Of a stretch of 64,000 nt of DNA, positions 24,613 through 34,722 are shown one piece after another. The stretch is from NCEH01 sp043195135 (GTDB lineage: Bacteria; Pseudomonadota; Alphaproteobacteria; Rhizobiales; Xanthobacteraceae): assembly GCF_043195135.1 (NCBI RefSeq), contig NZ_JBAFWP010000001.1. One strand, given 5' to 3'. A program made the translations under genes and the position numbers. Under the pieces are notes generated by a model that worked only from the letters and a program-made list of their open reading frames with translations, was not told the DNA's origin and did not search any database. Each line of letters opens with the position of its first letter. Position 1 is the first letter of the stretch.

Positions 24613-26388
24613 ATGCCCCGCATGCGTGCCATAGACGCAGCCGTCCGCGTTCTCGAGAAGGAAGGCATCACCTGCGCCTTCGGTGTTCCCGGGGCGGCGA
24701 TCAACCCGCTCTACTCCGCCATGAAGCTGCGCGGCTCCATCCGCCACGTGCTGGCGCGCCATGTGGAAGGCGCCTCCCACATGGCCGAGGGCTATACCCG
24801 CGCGGTGGCCGGCAATATCGGTGTGTGCATCGGCACCTCCGGCCCCGCCGGCACGGACATGATCACCGGCCTTTATTCCGCCTCGGCGGATTCGATCCCG
24901 ATCCTCTGCATCACCGGCCAGGCGCCCCGCGCCCGCCTCTATAAGGAAGACTTCCAGGCGGTGGACATCGAATCCATCGCCAAGCCGGTCACCAAATGGG
25001 CCGTGACCGTGCGCGAGCCGGCGCTGGTGCCCATGGTGTTCCAGCAGGCCTTCCACGTCATGCGCTCCGGCCGCCCCGGCCCGGTGCTGATCGACCTGCC
25101 CATCGACGTGCAGCTCGCCGAGATCGAGTTCGACGAGAGCACCTATGAGCCGCTGCCCGTCTACAAGCCCAAGGCGACCCGCGCCCAGGCCGAGAAGGGC
25201 CTCGAATTCCTGCTCTCGTCCGAGCGCCCGCTGATCGTCGCCGGCGGCGGCATCATCAATGCGGACGCCTCCGACCTGCTGGTGGAACTGGCCGAAGTCA
25301 CCGGCGTGCCGGTTATCCCCACCCTCATGGGCTGGGGCACCATTCCCGACGATCACCCGCTGATGGCCGGCATGTGCGGCCTGCAGACCTCGCATCGCTA
25401 CGGCAATGCGAACATGCTGGCCTCCGACTTCGTGCTCGGCATCGGCAACCGCTGGGCCAACCGCCACACCGGCTCGGTCGAGGTCTACACCAAGGGCCGC
25501 AAGTTCGTGCATGTGGACATCGAGCCGACCCAGATCGGCCGCGTGTTCGGCCCGGATTTCGGCATCGTCTCCGACGCCAAGGCGGCGCTGGCGCTGTTCG
25601 TCGCCATCGCCAAGGAATGGAAGGCCGCCGGCAAGCTGCCCGACTTCTCCAAATGGGCGGACGAATGCCTCATGCGCAAGCAGACCATGCTGCGCAAGTC
25701 GCACTTCGACAATGTGCCGCTGAAGCCGCAGCGGGTCTATGAGGAGATGAACGAGGCGCTCGGCCGCGACGTCACCTATGTCACCACCATCGGCCTCTCG
25801 CAGATCGCCGGCGCGCAGTTCCTGAACGTCTACAACCCGCGCCACTGGATCAATTGCGGCCAGGCCGGCCCGCTCGGCTGGACGCTTCCCGCCGCCCTCG
25901 GCGTGCGCGCCGCCCGCCCGGACGCCAAGATCGTCGCGCTCTCGGGCGACTATGATTTCCAGTTCCTGATCGAGGAACTGGCGGTGGGCGCCCAGCACAA
26001 GCTGCCCTATCTGCACGTGGTGGTGAACAATTCCTACCTCGGGCTGATCCGCCAGGCGCAGCGCGGCTTCGAGATGGATTTCGAGGTCTCGCTGTCGTTC
26101 GACAACATCAATTCCGAAGAGATCGGCGCTTATGGCGTGGACCATGTGGCGGTGGCCGAGGGCCTCGGCTGCAAGGCGATCCGCGTGCGCACGCCGAACG
26201 AGTTCAAGGATGCCTTCATCAATGCCGAGAAACTGATGCAGGAACATCAGGTGCCGGTGGTGCTGGAATTCATCCTGGAGCGCGTCACCAACATCGCCAT
26301 GGGCGTCGAGATCGACAAGGTCAACGAGTTCGAGGACATCCTCGACGTGCCCGTGGACCAGGTGCGGCAGGTTGAGCCGGCCGAGTGA
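24613..26388 (+). CDS. gcl: Glyoxylate carboligase (tartronate-semialdehyde synthase)
   Basis: ThDP- and FAD-dependent enzyme that condenses two glyoxylate into tartronate semialdehyde and CO2. The 591-residue protein matches E. coli Gcl throughout: MRAIDAAVRVLEKEGIT, LARHVEGASHMAEGYTRA, GTSGPAGTDMITGLYSASADSIP, the ThDP region LSGDYDFQFLIEELAVGAQ and NNSYLGLIRQ. The residue that is a catalytic Glu in related ThDP enzymes is Val51 here (RHVEGA), exactly as in genuine glyoxylate carboligases, which makes the call specific. A strong ribosome-binding site (AGGGAGGA) precedes the ATG. It leads the gcl-hyi-glxR block for glyoxylate assimilation to glycerate. Confidence 0.98.
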   Translation: MPRMRAIDAAVRVLEKEGITCAFGVPGAAINPLYSAMKLRGSIRHVLARHVEGASHMAEGYTRAVAGNIGVCIGTSGPAGTDMITGLYSASADSIPILCITGQAPRARLYKEDFQAVDIESIAKPVTKWAVTVREPALVPMVFQQAFHVMRSGRPGPVLIDLPIDVQLAEIEFDESTYEPLPVYKPKATRAQAEKGLEFLLSSERPLIVAGGGIINADASDLLVELAEVTGVPVIPTLMGWGTIPDDHPLMAGMCGLQTSHRYGNANMLASDFVLGIGNRWANRHTGSVEVYTKGRKFVHVDIEPTQIGRVFGPDFGIVSDAKAALALFVAIAKEWKAAGKLPDFSKWADECLMRKQTMLRKSHFDNVPLKPQRVYEEMNEALGRDVTYVTTIGLSQIAGAQFLNVYNPRHWINCGQAGPLGWTLPAALGVRAARPDAKIVALSGDYDFQFLIEELAVGAQHKLPYLHVVVNNSYLGLIRQAQRGFEMDFEVSLSFDNINSEEIGAYGVDHVAVAEGLGCKAIRVRTPNEFKDAFINAEKLMQEHQVPVVLEFILERVTNIAMGVEIDKVNEFEDILDVPVDQVRQVEPAE

Positions 26389-26659
26389 TCTGCTAAAGCT
26401 TTGCTCCGCCCTGCCGGTGCCGGTTCCCGCCGGCTGCGCGCGGTGGCGGGGCGATGTCGTCGGCGCCGGGCCCGTCCGGGCGCCGCGGCGATCGTTCACA
26501 AGGGGATCGCCGCCTCGCCCAGCCGCCCTTGCAACGGGGGCCGGCATGCGCGGCGGCCATGTCCGCCGATCGAGGACCAACCCGAAGCGGAGCTTGCCCG
26601 CCGCCGGGGAGTTGAGCGCAAACGTCGAAAAGGCCAAGGCTAAGCCAGCGGAGAGGTGA

Positions 26660-27436
<777 letters not shown>

Positions 27437-27529
27437 GCCGTCCGCGGGCCGGACATCCTCGGCTCCGGCCGCAAATCAAGCACCCCTGCCCCGCCCGGCG
27501 GGGGTGAAATCAATCCAGGAGATACGCAC

Positions 27530-28408
27530 ATGAACGTGGGTTTCATCGGTCTCGGCATCATGGGCACCCCCATGGCCGGCCACCTCATCGACGCCGGCCA
27601 CACCCTGTTCGTCTATGACGTGTTCAAGATCCCGTCCGAGCTGACCGACAAGGGCGCCACCGCCGTCGCCTCCTCGGCCGAAGTGGCGAAGAACTCCGAC
27701 ATCATCATCCTCATGGTGCCCGATACGCCGCACGTGGACGAAGCCCTGTTCGGCAAGGGCGGCGTCGCCGAGGGCCTGACCGCCGGCAAGATCGTGGTCG
27801 ACATGAGCTCCATCTCGCCGGTGGAGACCAAAAAGTTCGCGCAGAAGATCAATGCGCTCGGCTGCGACTATCTCGACGCCCCGGTCTCCGGCGGCGACGT
27901 GGGCGCGAAGGCCGCCTCCCTCACCATCATGGTCGGCGGCCCCGAGGGCGCGTTCGAGACCGTGAAGCCCCTGTTCGAGAAGATGGGCAAGAACATCACC
28001 CTCGTCGGCGGCAACGGCGACGGGCAGACCACCAAGGTCGCGAACCAGATCATCGTCGCCCTCACCATCGAGGCGGTGAGCGAGGCGCTGCTGTTCGCCT
28101 CCAAGGCCGGCGCGGACCCCGCGAAGGTGCGCCAGGCGCTGATGGGCGGCTTCGCCAATTCGCGCATCCTGGAAGTGCATGGCGAGCGCATCGTGAAGCG
28201 CAATTTCGCCCCCGGCTTCCGCATCGAGCTGCACCAGAAGGATCTGAACCTGGCGCTCTCCTCGGCGCGCGCGCTGCAGATCGCGCTGCCCAACACCGCC
28301 ACCGCCCAGGAATTGTTCAATGCGGTCGCCGCCCGCGGCGGCTCCAAGCTGGACCATTCCGCCATGGTGCAGGCGCTGGAACTGCTGGCCAATCACGACG
28401 TCGCGTGA
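27530..28408 (+). CDS. glxR: Tartronate semialdehyde reductase (2-hydroxy-3-oxopropionate reductase)
   Basis: NAD(P)H-dependent reduction of tartronate semialdehyde to D-glycerate. The 292-residue beta-hydroxyacid dehydrogenase has the N-terminal Rossmann motif GFIGLGIMGTPMAGHL, the substrate-binding DAPVSGGDVGAKAASLTIMVGG and the catalytic Lys in GDGQTTKVANQIIVAL, with ELHQKDLNLALSSA in the C-terminal helical domain. The length matches GlxR/GarR. It follows hyi by 93 bp with an AGGAGA ribosome-binding site. Two overlapping inverted repeats follow its stop before the pyruvate kinase gene. Confidence 0.95.
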   Translation: MNVGFIGLGIMGTPMAGHLIDAGHTLFVYDVFKIPSELTDKGATAVASSAEVAKNSDIIILMVPDTPHVDEALFGKGGVAEGLTAGKIVVDMSSISPVETKKFAQKINALGCDYLDAPVSGGDVGAKAASLTIMVGGPEGAFETVKPLFEKMGKNITLVGGNGDGQTTKVANQIIVALTIEAVSEALLFASKAGADPAKVRQALMGGFANSRILEVHGERIVKRNFAPGFRIELHQKDLNLALSSARALQIALPNTATAQELFNAVAARGGSKLDHSAMVQALELLANHDVA

Positions 28409-28412
28409 AAAC

Positions 28413-28448
28413 GGCCAAGCTTGGCCGAAAGTCATAGAACTTTCGGCT
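28413..28448. other. Overlapping inverted repeats between glxR and pyk
   Basis: A 16-bp palindrome CGGCCAAGCTTGGCCG (28413-28428) overlaps a 9-bp stem GCCGAAAGT / ACTTTCGGC around CATAGA (28425-28448 region). The two structures share bases and could be mutually exclusive in RNA. There is no T-run, so this is either a partial terminator, an mRNA-processing structure or a pyk regulatory site. Confidence 0.5.
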
Positions 28449-28617
28449 AAGACCTTTATGTAAATACGATACCCCCGGCAAGCCGGGACGGGTGCGCAGG
28501 GGGTGGCCGCCGGACGGCGCCGGCCCCTGCCCACACCATAAGAACAAAGAAGCCGCGACCATCGGCCGGACACGGATCAACGGGCGGCCAACGACCGCAA
28601 AACGGGAGGAGACGAGA

Positions 28618-30087
28618 ATGTCGACGAAGCGCGCGCGTGCCACAAAGATCGTGGCAACCGTCGGGCCCGCCTCCAACAGCCCGGAAAAGCTGAAGGAATT
28701 GTTCCAGGCCGGGGTCGATGTGTTCCGCCTCAACTTCAGCCACGGCACCCAGGAAAACCACGGCGAGGTGCTCGCCCGCATCCGCGCGCTGGAACAGGAT
28801 GTCGGCCGCCCCATCGGCGTGATCGCCGATCTTCAGGGCCCCAAGCTGCGCCTCGGCAAGTTCGCCGACAATGCCATCACCTTCGCGCCCGGCAAGGTGC
28901 TGCGCTTCGATGCCGATGTCGCCACGCTGGGCGATGAAAACCGCGTGCCGATCCCCCATCCCGACATCATCGAGGCGCTGGTCGTCGGCTCCACCGTCCT
29001 GTGCGACGACGGCAAGGTGCGCCTGAAGGTGGTGGCCAAGGGCCCCGGCTGGCTGGACGCCCAGGTCATCAGCGGCACGCGGCTGTCCAACAACAAGGGC
29101 TTCAACATTCCCGACGTGGTCCTCCCGCTCTCCCCGCTGACGGAGAAGGACCGCAAGGACCTGGATTTCGCCTGCAATCTCGGCGTCGAGTGGATCGCGC
29201 TCTCGTTCGTGCAGCGCCCCGACGACATCCACGAGGCGCGCGCGCTGATCGGCGATCGCGGCGCCGCCATCATGCTGAAGATGGAGAAGCCGGCGGCGGT
29301 GGAGCATCTCACCGAACTGGTGAAGCTCTCCGATTCGATCATGGTGGCGCGCGGCGACCTCGGCGTCGAACTCTCCCTGCCCGAGATCCCGGCGATCCAG
29401 AAGCGCATGATCGCGGAATCGCGCCGCTACGGAAAGCCGGTGATCGTGGCGACCCAGATGCTGGAAAGCATGATCACCGCCCCCGTGCCCACCCGCGCGG
29501 AAGTCTCCGACGTCGCCACCGCCGTGTATGAGGGCGCGGACTGCGTGATGCTCTCGGCCGAGAGCGCCGCCGGGCAATATCCGGTGGAAGCGGTCTCCTT
29601 CATGGACGACATCATCCGCCACGTGGAGCGCGACCCCGGCTATCGCAAGACCCTGGACGCCACCCAGGCCGAATGGGGCAAGACCATCGGCGATGCGGTG
29701 ACCAAGGCCACCTACCAGACCGCCATCGCGGTGGATGCCTCCGCCCTAGTCGCCTACACCCTGTCGGGCACCACGGCCCTGCGCGCCGCGCGCGAGCGCC
29801 CGCCCATGCCGATCCTCGGCATCACCACGAGCCTGGAGACCGCCCGCCGCCTCGCCCTCTCCTACGGCGTGCACGCGGTGCATGTGGAGGAGGACATCCA
29901 CTCCTTCGGCGAGATGGTGGATACGGCGGTGCGGATCGCGGTGGAAGAGGATCTCGGCACCCCGGGCGATCGCCTCGCCATCACCGCCGGCGTGCCGTTC
30001 GCCAAGCCGGGCACCACCAACATCATGCGCGTGACCACCATCGGCGACACCAATCCGCCGAGCAAGTTCGACGGCGCGCAGAGCTGA
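28618..30087 (+). CDS. pyk: Pyruvate kinase
   Basis: Transfers phosphate from phosphoenolpyruvate to ADP, making pyruvate and ATP. The 489-residue protein has ATKIVATVGPASNSPEKL, VFRLNFSHGTQENH, the A-domain motif IMLKMEKPAAVEHL (catalytic Lys), MVARGDLGVELSLPEIPAIQKRMI and KPVIVATQMLESMI, then a C-terminal domain. The ATG at 28618 has GGGAGGAG before it; the open frame further upstream is non-coding. Pyruvate kinase genes follow gcl-hyi-glxR in several alphaproteobacteria, often with a glycerate kinase that is absent here. The 209-bp leader suggests its own promoter. A strong hairpin terminator follows. Confidence 0.97.
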   Translation: MSTKRARATKIVATVGPASNSPEKLKELFQAGVDVFRLNFSHGTQENHGEVLARIRALEQDVGRPIGVIADLQGPKLRLGKFADNAITFAPGKVLRFDADVATLGDENRVPIPHPDIIEALVVGSTVLCDDGKVRLKVVAKGPGWLDAQVISGTRLSNNKGFNIPDVVLPLSPLTEKDRKDLDFACNLGVEWIALSFVQRPDDIHEARALIGDRGAAIMLKMEKPAAVEHLTELVKLSDSIMVARGDLGVELSLPEIPAIQKRMIAESRRYGKPVIVATQMLESMITAPVPTRAEVSDVATAVYEGADCVMLSAESAAGQYPVEAVSFMDDIIRHVERDPGYRKTLDATQAEWGKTIGDAVTKATYQTAIAVDASALVAYTLSGTTALRAARERPPMPILGITTSLETARRLALSYGVHAVHVEEDIHSFGEMVDTAVRIAVEEDLGTPGDRLAITAGVPFAKPGTTNIMRVTTIGDTNPPSKFDGAQS

Positions 30088-30132
30088 TCGGGCTCGGCCG
30101 GGTGGCGCGTCGCGCCTTCCGGCCCGCAATCC

Positions 30133-30175
30133 ATGCGCGCCCGAGAACACCCAAGTAACCTGGGCGCGCATTTTT
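30133..30175 (+). terminator. Rho-independent terminator after pyk
   Basis: ATGCGCGCCC and GGGCGCGCAT are perfect 10-bp arms around a 19-nt loop, followed by a run of T, 45 bp after the pyruvate kinase stop. Confidence 0.85.
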
Positions 30176-30317
30176 CCCGCATATTTTGTCGCATAAAGTA
30201 GTCAAAGCGCGCCATTTTGGACGCAGTCATCGACTTACACGCAAGAAGGGATGCTTTCCGGGTAGCGTCATTAATCCAGATGCGAGAGAATTCGCCGCTC
30301 GATAATCAGGATCGCGC

Positions 30318-30800
30318 ATGCCCGTCGAAGTCGAACGGAAGTTCTTGGTGACATCCGACGCTTGGCGCGCGGGCGCGCGGGGCGCACGCTTCTCCCAAGG
30401 GTATCTGTGCATCGGTGCCGAATGCACGGTGCGCATCCGGCGGGCGGGCGAGAAGGCCTTCATTACGGTGAAAGGCCGCACCGAGGGCATGTCCCGGCCC
30501 GAATTCGAATATGAGATTCCGCCCGACCATGCCGAGATGATGCTTGCCGAGCAGTGCATGAAGCCGCTCATCGAGAAGACCCGCTACGAGGTGGATTTCG
30601 CCGGCAAGGTGTGGACCGTCGATGTGTTCGAGGCCGAGAACAAGGGCCTCGTGGTCGCCGAGGTCGAGCTGACCGACCCGGCGGAGACGGTCGCCCTGCC
30701 GCCCTGGATCGGCGAGGAAGTGACCGACGATCCGCGCTATCGCAATTCCTCGCTGGTCAGCGCGCCCATGACCGGTTCCTACGAATCCTCCGATCTCTGA
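30318..30800 (+). CDS. CYTH-domain protein (triphosphate tunnel metalloenzyme)
   Basis: A 160-residue protein with the CYTH signature ExExK right at the N-terminus (E4-V-E6-R-K8), then a beta-barrel of alternating charged strands (CTVRIRRAGEKAFITVKGR, EFEYEIPPDHAEMML, KTRYEVDFAGKVWTVDVFEAENKGLVVAEVEL). CYTH enzymes hydrolyse inorganic triphosphate or, in class IV cyclases, convert ATP to cAMP. Short single-domain bacterial members of this type are usually tripolyphosphatases, which is my preferred reading. It is monocistronic, with an AT-rich promoter region after the pyk terminator. Confidence 0.88.
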   Translation: MPVEVERKFLVTSDAWRAGARGARFSQGYLCIGAECTVRIRRAGEKAFITVKGRTEGMSRPEFEYEIPPDHAEMMLAEQCMKPLIEKTRYEVDFAGKVWTVDVFEAENKGLVVAEVELTDPAETVALPPWIGEEVTDDPRYRNSSLVSAPMTGSYESSDL

Positions 30801-30866
30801 CCCGTCCGGCGGACGCCGCGCCGGCGGTCGGGGATGCGGCGAACCGGAACCCCCGCGCGCCACGGT

Positions 30867-31838
30867 TCAGCCCGACTTTCCGCCCCCCTGCGCCAAAAGC
30901 GCTTCCACGGCCAGCAGGTCGCGCCACACCAGCCGCTTGCCCAGCGGCGTGCGCAGCAGATAGGCCGGGTGGAAGGTGGGCAGGGCGCGAATCACCCGCG
31001 TCCCGGTATCGTATTCCACCAGTTTCCCGCGCATCCGGGTGATGCCCTCGTTCACCGCGAGCAGGGCCTGGGCGGAGGGACCGCCGAGGCAGACCAGGAT
31101 ATCGGGGTCCGCCAGCTGGATCTGGCGCCGGATGAACGGCAGGCAGATGGCGGTTTCCTGCGGGGTCGGCGTGCGGTTTCCCGGCGGCCGCCAGGGAATC
31201 ACATTGGCGATATAGGCGCTGGTGCGGTCGAGCCCGATGGCGCCGAGCATCAGGTCCAGCAGCCGGCCCGAGCGGCCGACGAAGGGAAGCCCCTGCTCGT
31301 CCTCGTCGCGGCCCGGCGCTTCGCCCACGAACATGATGCGCGCCTCGGGATTGCCGTCGGCGAACACCATGCGGGTGGCGGTGCGCTTCAAGGGGCAGCC
31401 GTCGAACACCTCCATGATGGCGCGCAGATCGTCCAGGCTCGCCGCCGCATGGGCCATGTCCCGCGCGGCCATTTCCGCCATGTCGGGCGGGGCCGCCGAG
31501 AGCGTCGGCACGGCCGGCGGATGGCTGCTCGCCCCGCCCGCGGCCCGCGCAGCGCCGGCTTGCGTCGCCTGTGCGGACGCGGCTTGCGCCGGTGCGGATG
31601 GAGCGGGACGGCCTTCACCCATGGCAGGCTGCTGCGCCGCCGCCGGGCGCATTGAGCCGGTGCTTCCCGGCGCGCCCCGGGCCGGCGTGCCCTGCGTCCG
31701 CGCGGCGGCGGCCGACGCCTGGGCCGCCGCGCTTTCGGCGAACCGGTCCACCGGGGCCTCGCCGACGGCCACATCCACCCCCGCCTCCAGATGGAAAGCC
31801 AGGATGTCGCGCCATTCGTCGAGGGACAAGGAAGCCAT
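30867..31838 (-). CDS. Family-4-like uracil-DNA glycosylase with Ala-rich N-terminal extension
   Basis: A 323-residue DNA-repair enzyme. Residues 1-30 and a linker to about 130 are Ala/Gly/Pro-rich and probably disordered. The glycosylase domain (about 135-320) has MFVGEAPGRDEDEQGLPFVGRSG (motif A), YIANVIPWRPPGNRTPTPQE and TFHPAYLLRTPLGKR (motif B). Family 4 enzymes bind a [4Fe-4S] cluster through four Cys. Here I find the second (DGCPLK), third (ICLPF) and fourth (LVCLG), but the first Cys of the usual CxxC is Phe. The start was placed at ATG 31838; a GTG at 31844 is also possible. It is divergent from the ETF-QO gene. Confidence 0.86.
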   Translation of the reverse strand: MASLSLDEWRDILAFHLEAGVDVAVGEAPVDRFAESAAAQASAAAARTQGTPARGAPGSTGSMRPAAAQQPAMGEGRPAPSAPAQAASAQATQAGAARAAGGASSHPPAVPTLSAAPPDMAEMAARDMAHAAASLDDLRAIMEVFDGCPLKRTATRMVFADGNPEARIMFVGEAPGRDEDEQGLPFVGRSGRLLDLMLGAIGLDRTSAYIANVIPWRPPGNRTPTPQETAICLPFIRRQIQLADPDILVCLGGPSAQALLAVNEGITRMRGKLVEYDTGTRVIRALPTFHPAYLLRTPLGKRLVWRDLLAVEALLAQGGGKSG

Positions 31839-32116
31839 GGGCACCGGAGGGGTCAGGGGCGCTCAGGATAAAGCGGAATGGGCCCGGAGGGAACGACAGG
31901 ATCGGCGCGGCGGATTTTGCGCCCCTTCCGCGAGGCGCTTTTGCGATGGCCGGCGGCCGGCGCCGAAAAGCGGGGGATGCCGGAAAGCGGCGTGCCAGCG
32001 ATGACGCGCAAATTCTCCCCCTGCGCGAAGCTGCCGCGCGCAAGGTCGAATTGTCAGATCGCTTCAACCGTGGAAGAACTCCAAGGATAAAGGGCTGACG
32101 TATGCGGGAGCAATCG

Positions 32117-33790
32117 ATGAGCGAGGCGGAACTGCCGGAACGCGAAGGGATGGACTACGACGTGGTCGTGGTTGGGGCAGGTCCCGCCGGTCTTGCCACG
32201 GCCATTCGCCTGAAGCAGCTTTCCGCGGAGCGCGGCGAGGAGATTTCCGTCGTCGTGGTGGAGAAGGGCTCGGAAGTCGGCGCCCATATCCTCTCCGGCG
32301 CGGTGGTGGACCCGATCGGCCTCGACCTGCTGTTCCCCGATTGGCGCACCGAGGCCGATGCGCCGCTGGTGACGCCGGTGAGCGAGGATCATTTCTACCT
32401 GCTCGGCCCGGCCGGCGGCGTGAAGCTGCCCAATTTCGCCATGCCGCCGCTGATGAACAACCACGGCAATTATGTCGGCTCGCTGGGCAATGTCTGCCGC
32501 TGGCTGGCGCAGAAGGCCGAGGCGCTGGGGGTGGAGATCTATCCCGGCTTCGCCGCCGACGAGATCCTCCTCGACGAGAAGGGCGCCGTGGTGGGCATCG
32601 CCACCGGCGACATGGGCGTGGACAAGCACGGCACCCCCAAGGGCGAGTTCACCCGCGGCATGGAATTGCGCGGCCGCTACACCGTGTTCGCGGAAGGCGC
32701 GCGCGGCCATCTGACCAAGCAATTGATCGCGAAATACGCCCTGGATGCCGGCAAGGAGCCCGGCAAGTACGGCATCGGGCTGAAAGAATTGTGGAAGGTG
32801 AAGAAGGAAAAGCACCAGCCCGGCCTGGTGCAGCACGCCTTCGGCTGGCCGCTCGGCAATTCCACCGGCGGCGGCGCGTTCCTCTATCACATGGAGGACG
32901 AGCAGGTGATGGTGGGCTTCGTCGTCCATCTCAATTACCAGAACCCCTATCTCTCCCCGTTCGACGAATTCCAGCGCTTCAAGACCCATCCCACGTTCCG
33001 CGACACGTTCGAGGGCGGCAAGCGCATCTCCTATGGCGCGCGCGCCATCACCGAGGGCGGATATCAGAGCGTGCCCAAGCTCTCCTTCCCGGGCGGCGTG
33101 CTGGTGGGCTGCGCGGCCGGCTTCGTGAACGTGCCGCGCATCAAGGGCAGCCACAATGCGGTGCTCTCGGGCATTCTCGCGGCGGACCATCTCGCCCCGG
33201 CGCTGGCGGACGGGCGCGGCCACGACGAGCTGATCACCTATGAGAACGCCTGGCGCGCCTCGGCGATCGGCGCGGACCTGAAGAAGGTGCGCAACGTGAA
33301 GCCGCTCTGGTCGCGGTTCGGCACCTTCGTCGGCATCGGCCTCGGGGCGCTGGACATGTGGACCAATACGTTCGGCTTCTCGCTGTTCGGCACGCTGAAG
33401 CACGGCAAGACCGACGCGGCGAGCCTGAAGCCGGCGGCGCAGTGCAAGAAGATCGCCTATCCCAAGCCGGACGGCGTGCTGACCTTCGACAAATTGTCCT
33501 CGGTCTTCATCTCCAACACGAATCACGAGGAGGACCAGCAGGTCCATCTGGTGGTGAAGGACATGGCGCTCCAGAAGTCTTCCGAGCACGACATCTATGC
33601 CGGCCCGTCGAACCGCTATTGCCCGGCCGGCGTCTATGAATGGATCGAGGAGGGTGCGGACGCGCCGCGCTTCCAGATCAATGCGCAGAACTGCGTGCAC
33701 TGCAAGACGTGCGACATCAAGGACCCGAACCAGAACATCACCTGGACCGCCCCGGAAGGCGGCGGCGGGCCGAACTATCCCAACATGTGA
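32117..33790 (+). CDS. Electron transfer flavoprotein-ubiquinone oxidoreductase
   Basis: Inner-membrane-associated FAD and [4Fe-4S] enzyme that passes electrons from ETF (fed by acyl-CoA dehydrogenases) to ubiquinone. The 557-residue protein has the N-terminal FAD site YDVVVVGAGPAGLATAIRL, GSEVGAHILSGAVVDP, GYQSVPKLSFPGGVLVGCAAGFVNVPRIKGSHNA, and a C-terminal iron-sulfur segment NCVHCKTCDIKDPNQNI with the CxxCxxC cluster ligands. The length is standard. An alternative ATG lies 15 bp upstream at 32102; 32117 is preferred for its GGGAG ribosome-binding site and the MSEAELPERE start typical of the family. It would serve the acyl-CoA dehydrogenase encoded near 13 kb. Confidence 0.97.
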   Translation: MSEAELPEREGMDYDVVVVGAGPAGLATAIRLKQLSAERGEEISVVVVEKGSEVGAHILSGAVVDPIGLDLLFPDWRTEADAPLVTPVSEDHFYLLGPAGGVKLPNFAMPPLMNNHGNYVGSLGNVCRWLAQKAEALGVEIYPGFAADEILLDEKGAVVGIATGDMGVDKHGTPKGEFTRGMELRGRYTVFAEGARGHLTKQLIAKYALDAGKEPGKYGIGLKELWKVKKEKHQPGLVQHAFGWPLGNSTGGGAFLYHMEDEQVMVGFVVHLNYQNPYLSPFDEFQRFKTHPTFRDTFEGGKRISYGARAITEGGYQSVPKLSFPGGVLVGCAAGFVNVPRIKGSHNAVLSGILAADHLAPALADGRGHDELITYENAWRASAIGADLKKVRNVKPLWSRFGTFVGIGLGALDMWTNTFGFSLFGTLKHGKTDAASLKPAAQCKKIAYPKPDGVLTFDKLSSVFISNTNHEEDQQVHLVVKDMALQKSSEHDIYAGPSNRYCPAGVYEWIEEGADAPRFQINAQNCVHCKTCDIKDPNQNITWTAPEGGGGPNYPNM

Positions 33791-33877
33791 ACCGGTCGGA
33801 ATGACCGAGCAGGGCGTCCCCCGGCGCGGCCTTGGCCAAGTGCGCGCCGCCCGGGGGCGTCCCGCCGGGAAAGCGCC

Positions 33878-34681
33878 TCAGCCCGGCTGCGCCGCAGGCG
33901 CGAGCGGCGCCGGGCAGGGCTCGGCCTCCATGCGATGGAGCAGCCGCACCAGCGGCCCCGGCGAGACCTGGATCAGGCCGTCGAACGGCTCACCCATCTC
34001 GATCACCAGGAAGATGGCTGCGGAGATCGCGATCATCGCGAGCACATGCCCCACGGCAACCAGCGGATTGCGCGGTGCGAACACGCCGAGATAGAGGAAG
34101 ATCAGCGAAAACCAGCAGATCACCACGGCGATGAAGATGGTCGGCGTCGCGGTGCGCGCCAGGCCGGAGACTTTCCAGCGGTATTCCACCAATTGATGGG
34201 CGAACGCGAGCAAAGACAAGCGCGCCTGCGTCTGGCTTTCGGTGCCGGGCACAAGTGCCCGGACCTGCGAATCGAACCGCAGGATCACCTTCAGGGCGGA
34301 CCCTTCGGTGCGGACCTGGGAGAAATCGGCGTTGTTCTGCCAGGTCTCGGCCAGCAGCTGCTGGCCATATTCCTGCAAGGTGTGGCGCAGGTCGCAGGCG
34401 GCCGGGCCGTAATTGAGCAGGTCCAGGTCCGTCAACTGGATGCTGGCCGCGTATTTCTGCACGTCCGAATAGGCTTCGCTGAAATTGTAGCGCGCCGAAT
34501 TGACCATCAGGCCCAGCAACAGGGCGGACATGGTGGAGACCATCGCCATGCTCGCCTTCAGGCTCATGATGGAGCCTTCCCCGAGCCAGGCCTCGGGCAG
34601 CCGCCGAGCCAGCATGCTGCCCGCGCCGGCGGCCAGGAGCATCACGGCGAATGTGGCGACGATCGAGATCCAGATATCCAT
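33878..34681 (-). CDS. DUF4239-like integral membrane protein
   Basis: A 267-residue membrane protein with two N-terminal hydrophobic segments (about 5-25 and 45-60), a soluble helical middle (about 65-175, TDLDLLNYGPAACDLRHTLQEYG) and two C-terminal transmembrane segments (about 185-205 and 212-235). This layout, with the polar helical loop between TM2 and TM3, is that of the bestrophin-like DUF4239 group. Its function is unknown and no motif indicates catalysis. The C-terminal tail is Pro/Ala-rich. It lies 41 bp from the stop of the TetR gene on the same strand and might be expressed with it. Confidence 0.7.
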   Translation of the reverse strand: MDIWISIVATFAVMLLAAGAGSMLARRLPEAWLGEGSIMSLKASMAMVSTMSALLLGLMVNSARYNFSEAYSDVQKYAASIQLTDLDLLNYGPAACDLRHTLQEYGQQLLAETWQNNADFSQVRTEGSALKVILRFDSQVRALVPGTESQTQARLSLLAFAHQLVEYRWKVSGLARTATPTIFIAVVICWFSLIFLYLGVFAPRNPLVAVGHVLAMIAISAAIFLVIEMGEPFDGLIQVSPGPLVRLLHRMEAEPCPAPLAPAAQPG

Positions 34682-34722
34682 AGGTTCCGCGTCCCCGCTT
34701 CATCGTCGCGCCCGGCCAAGCT

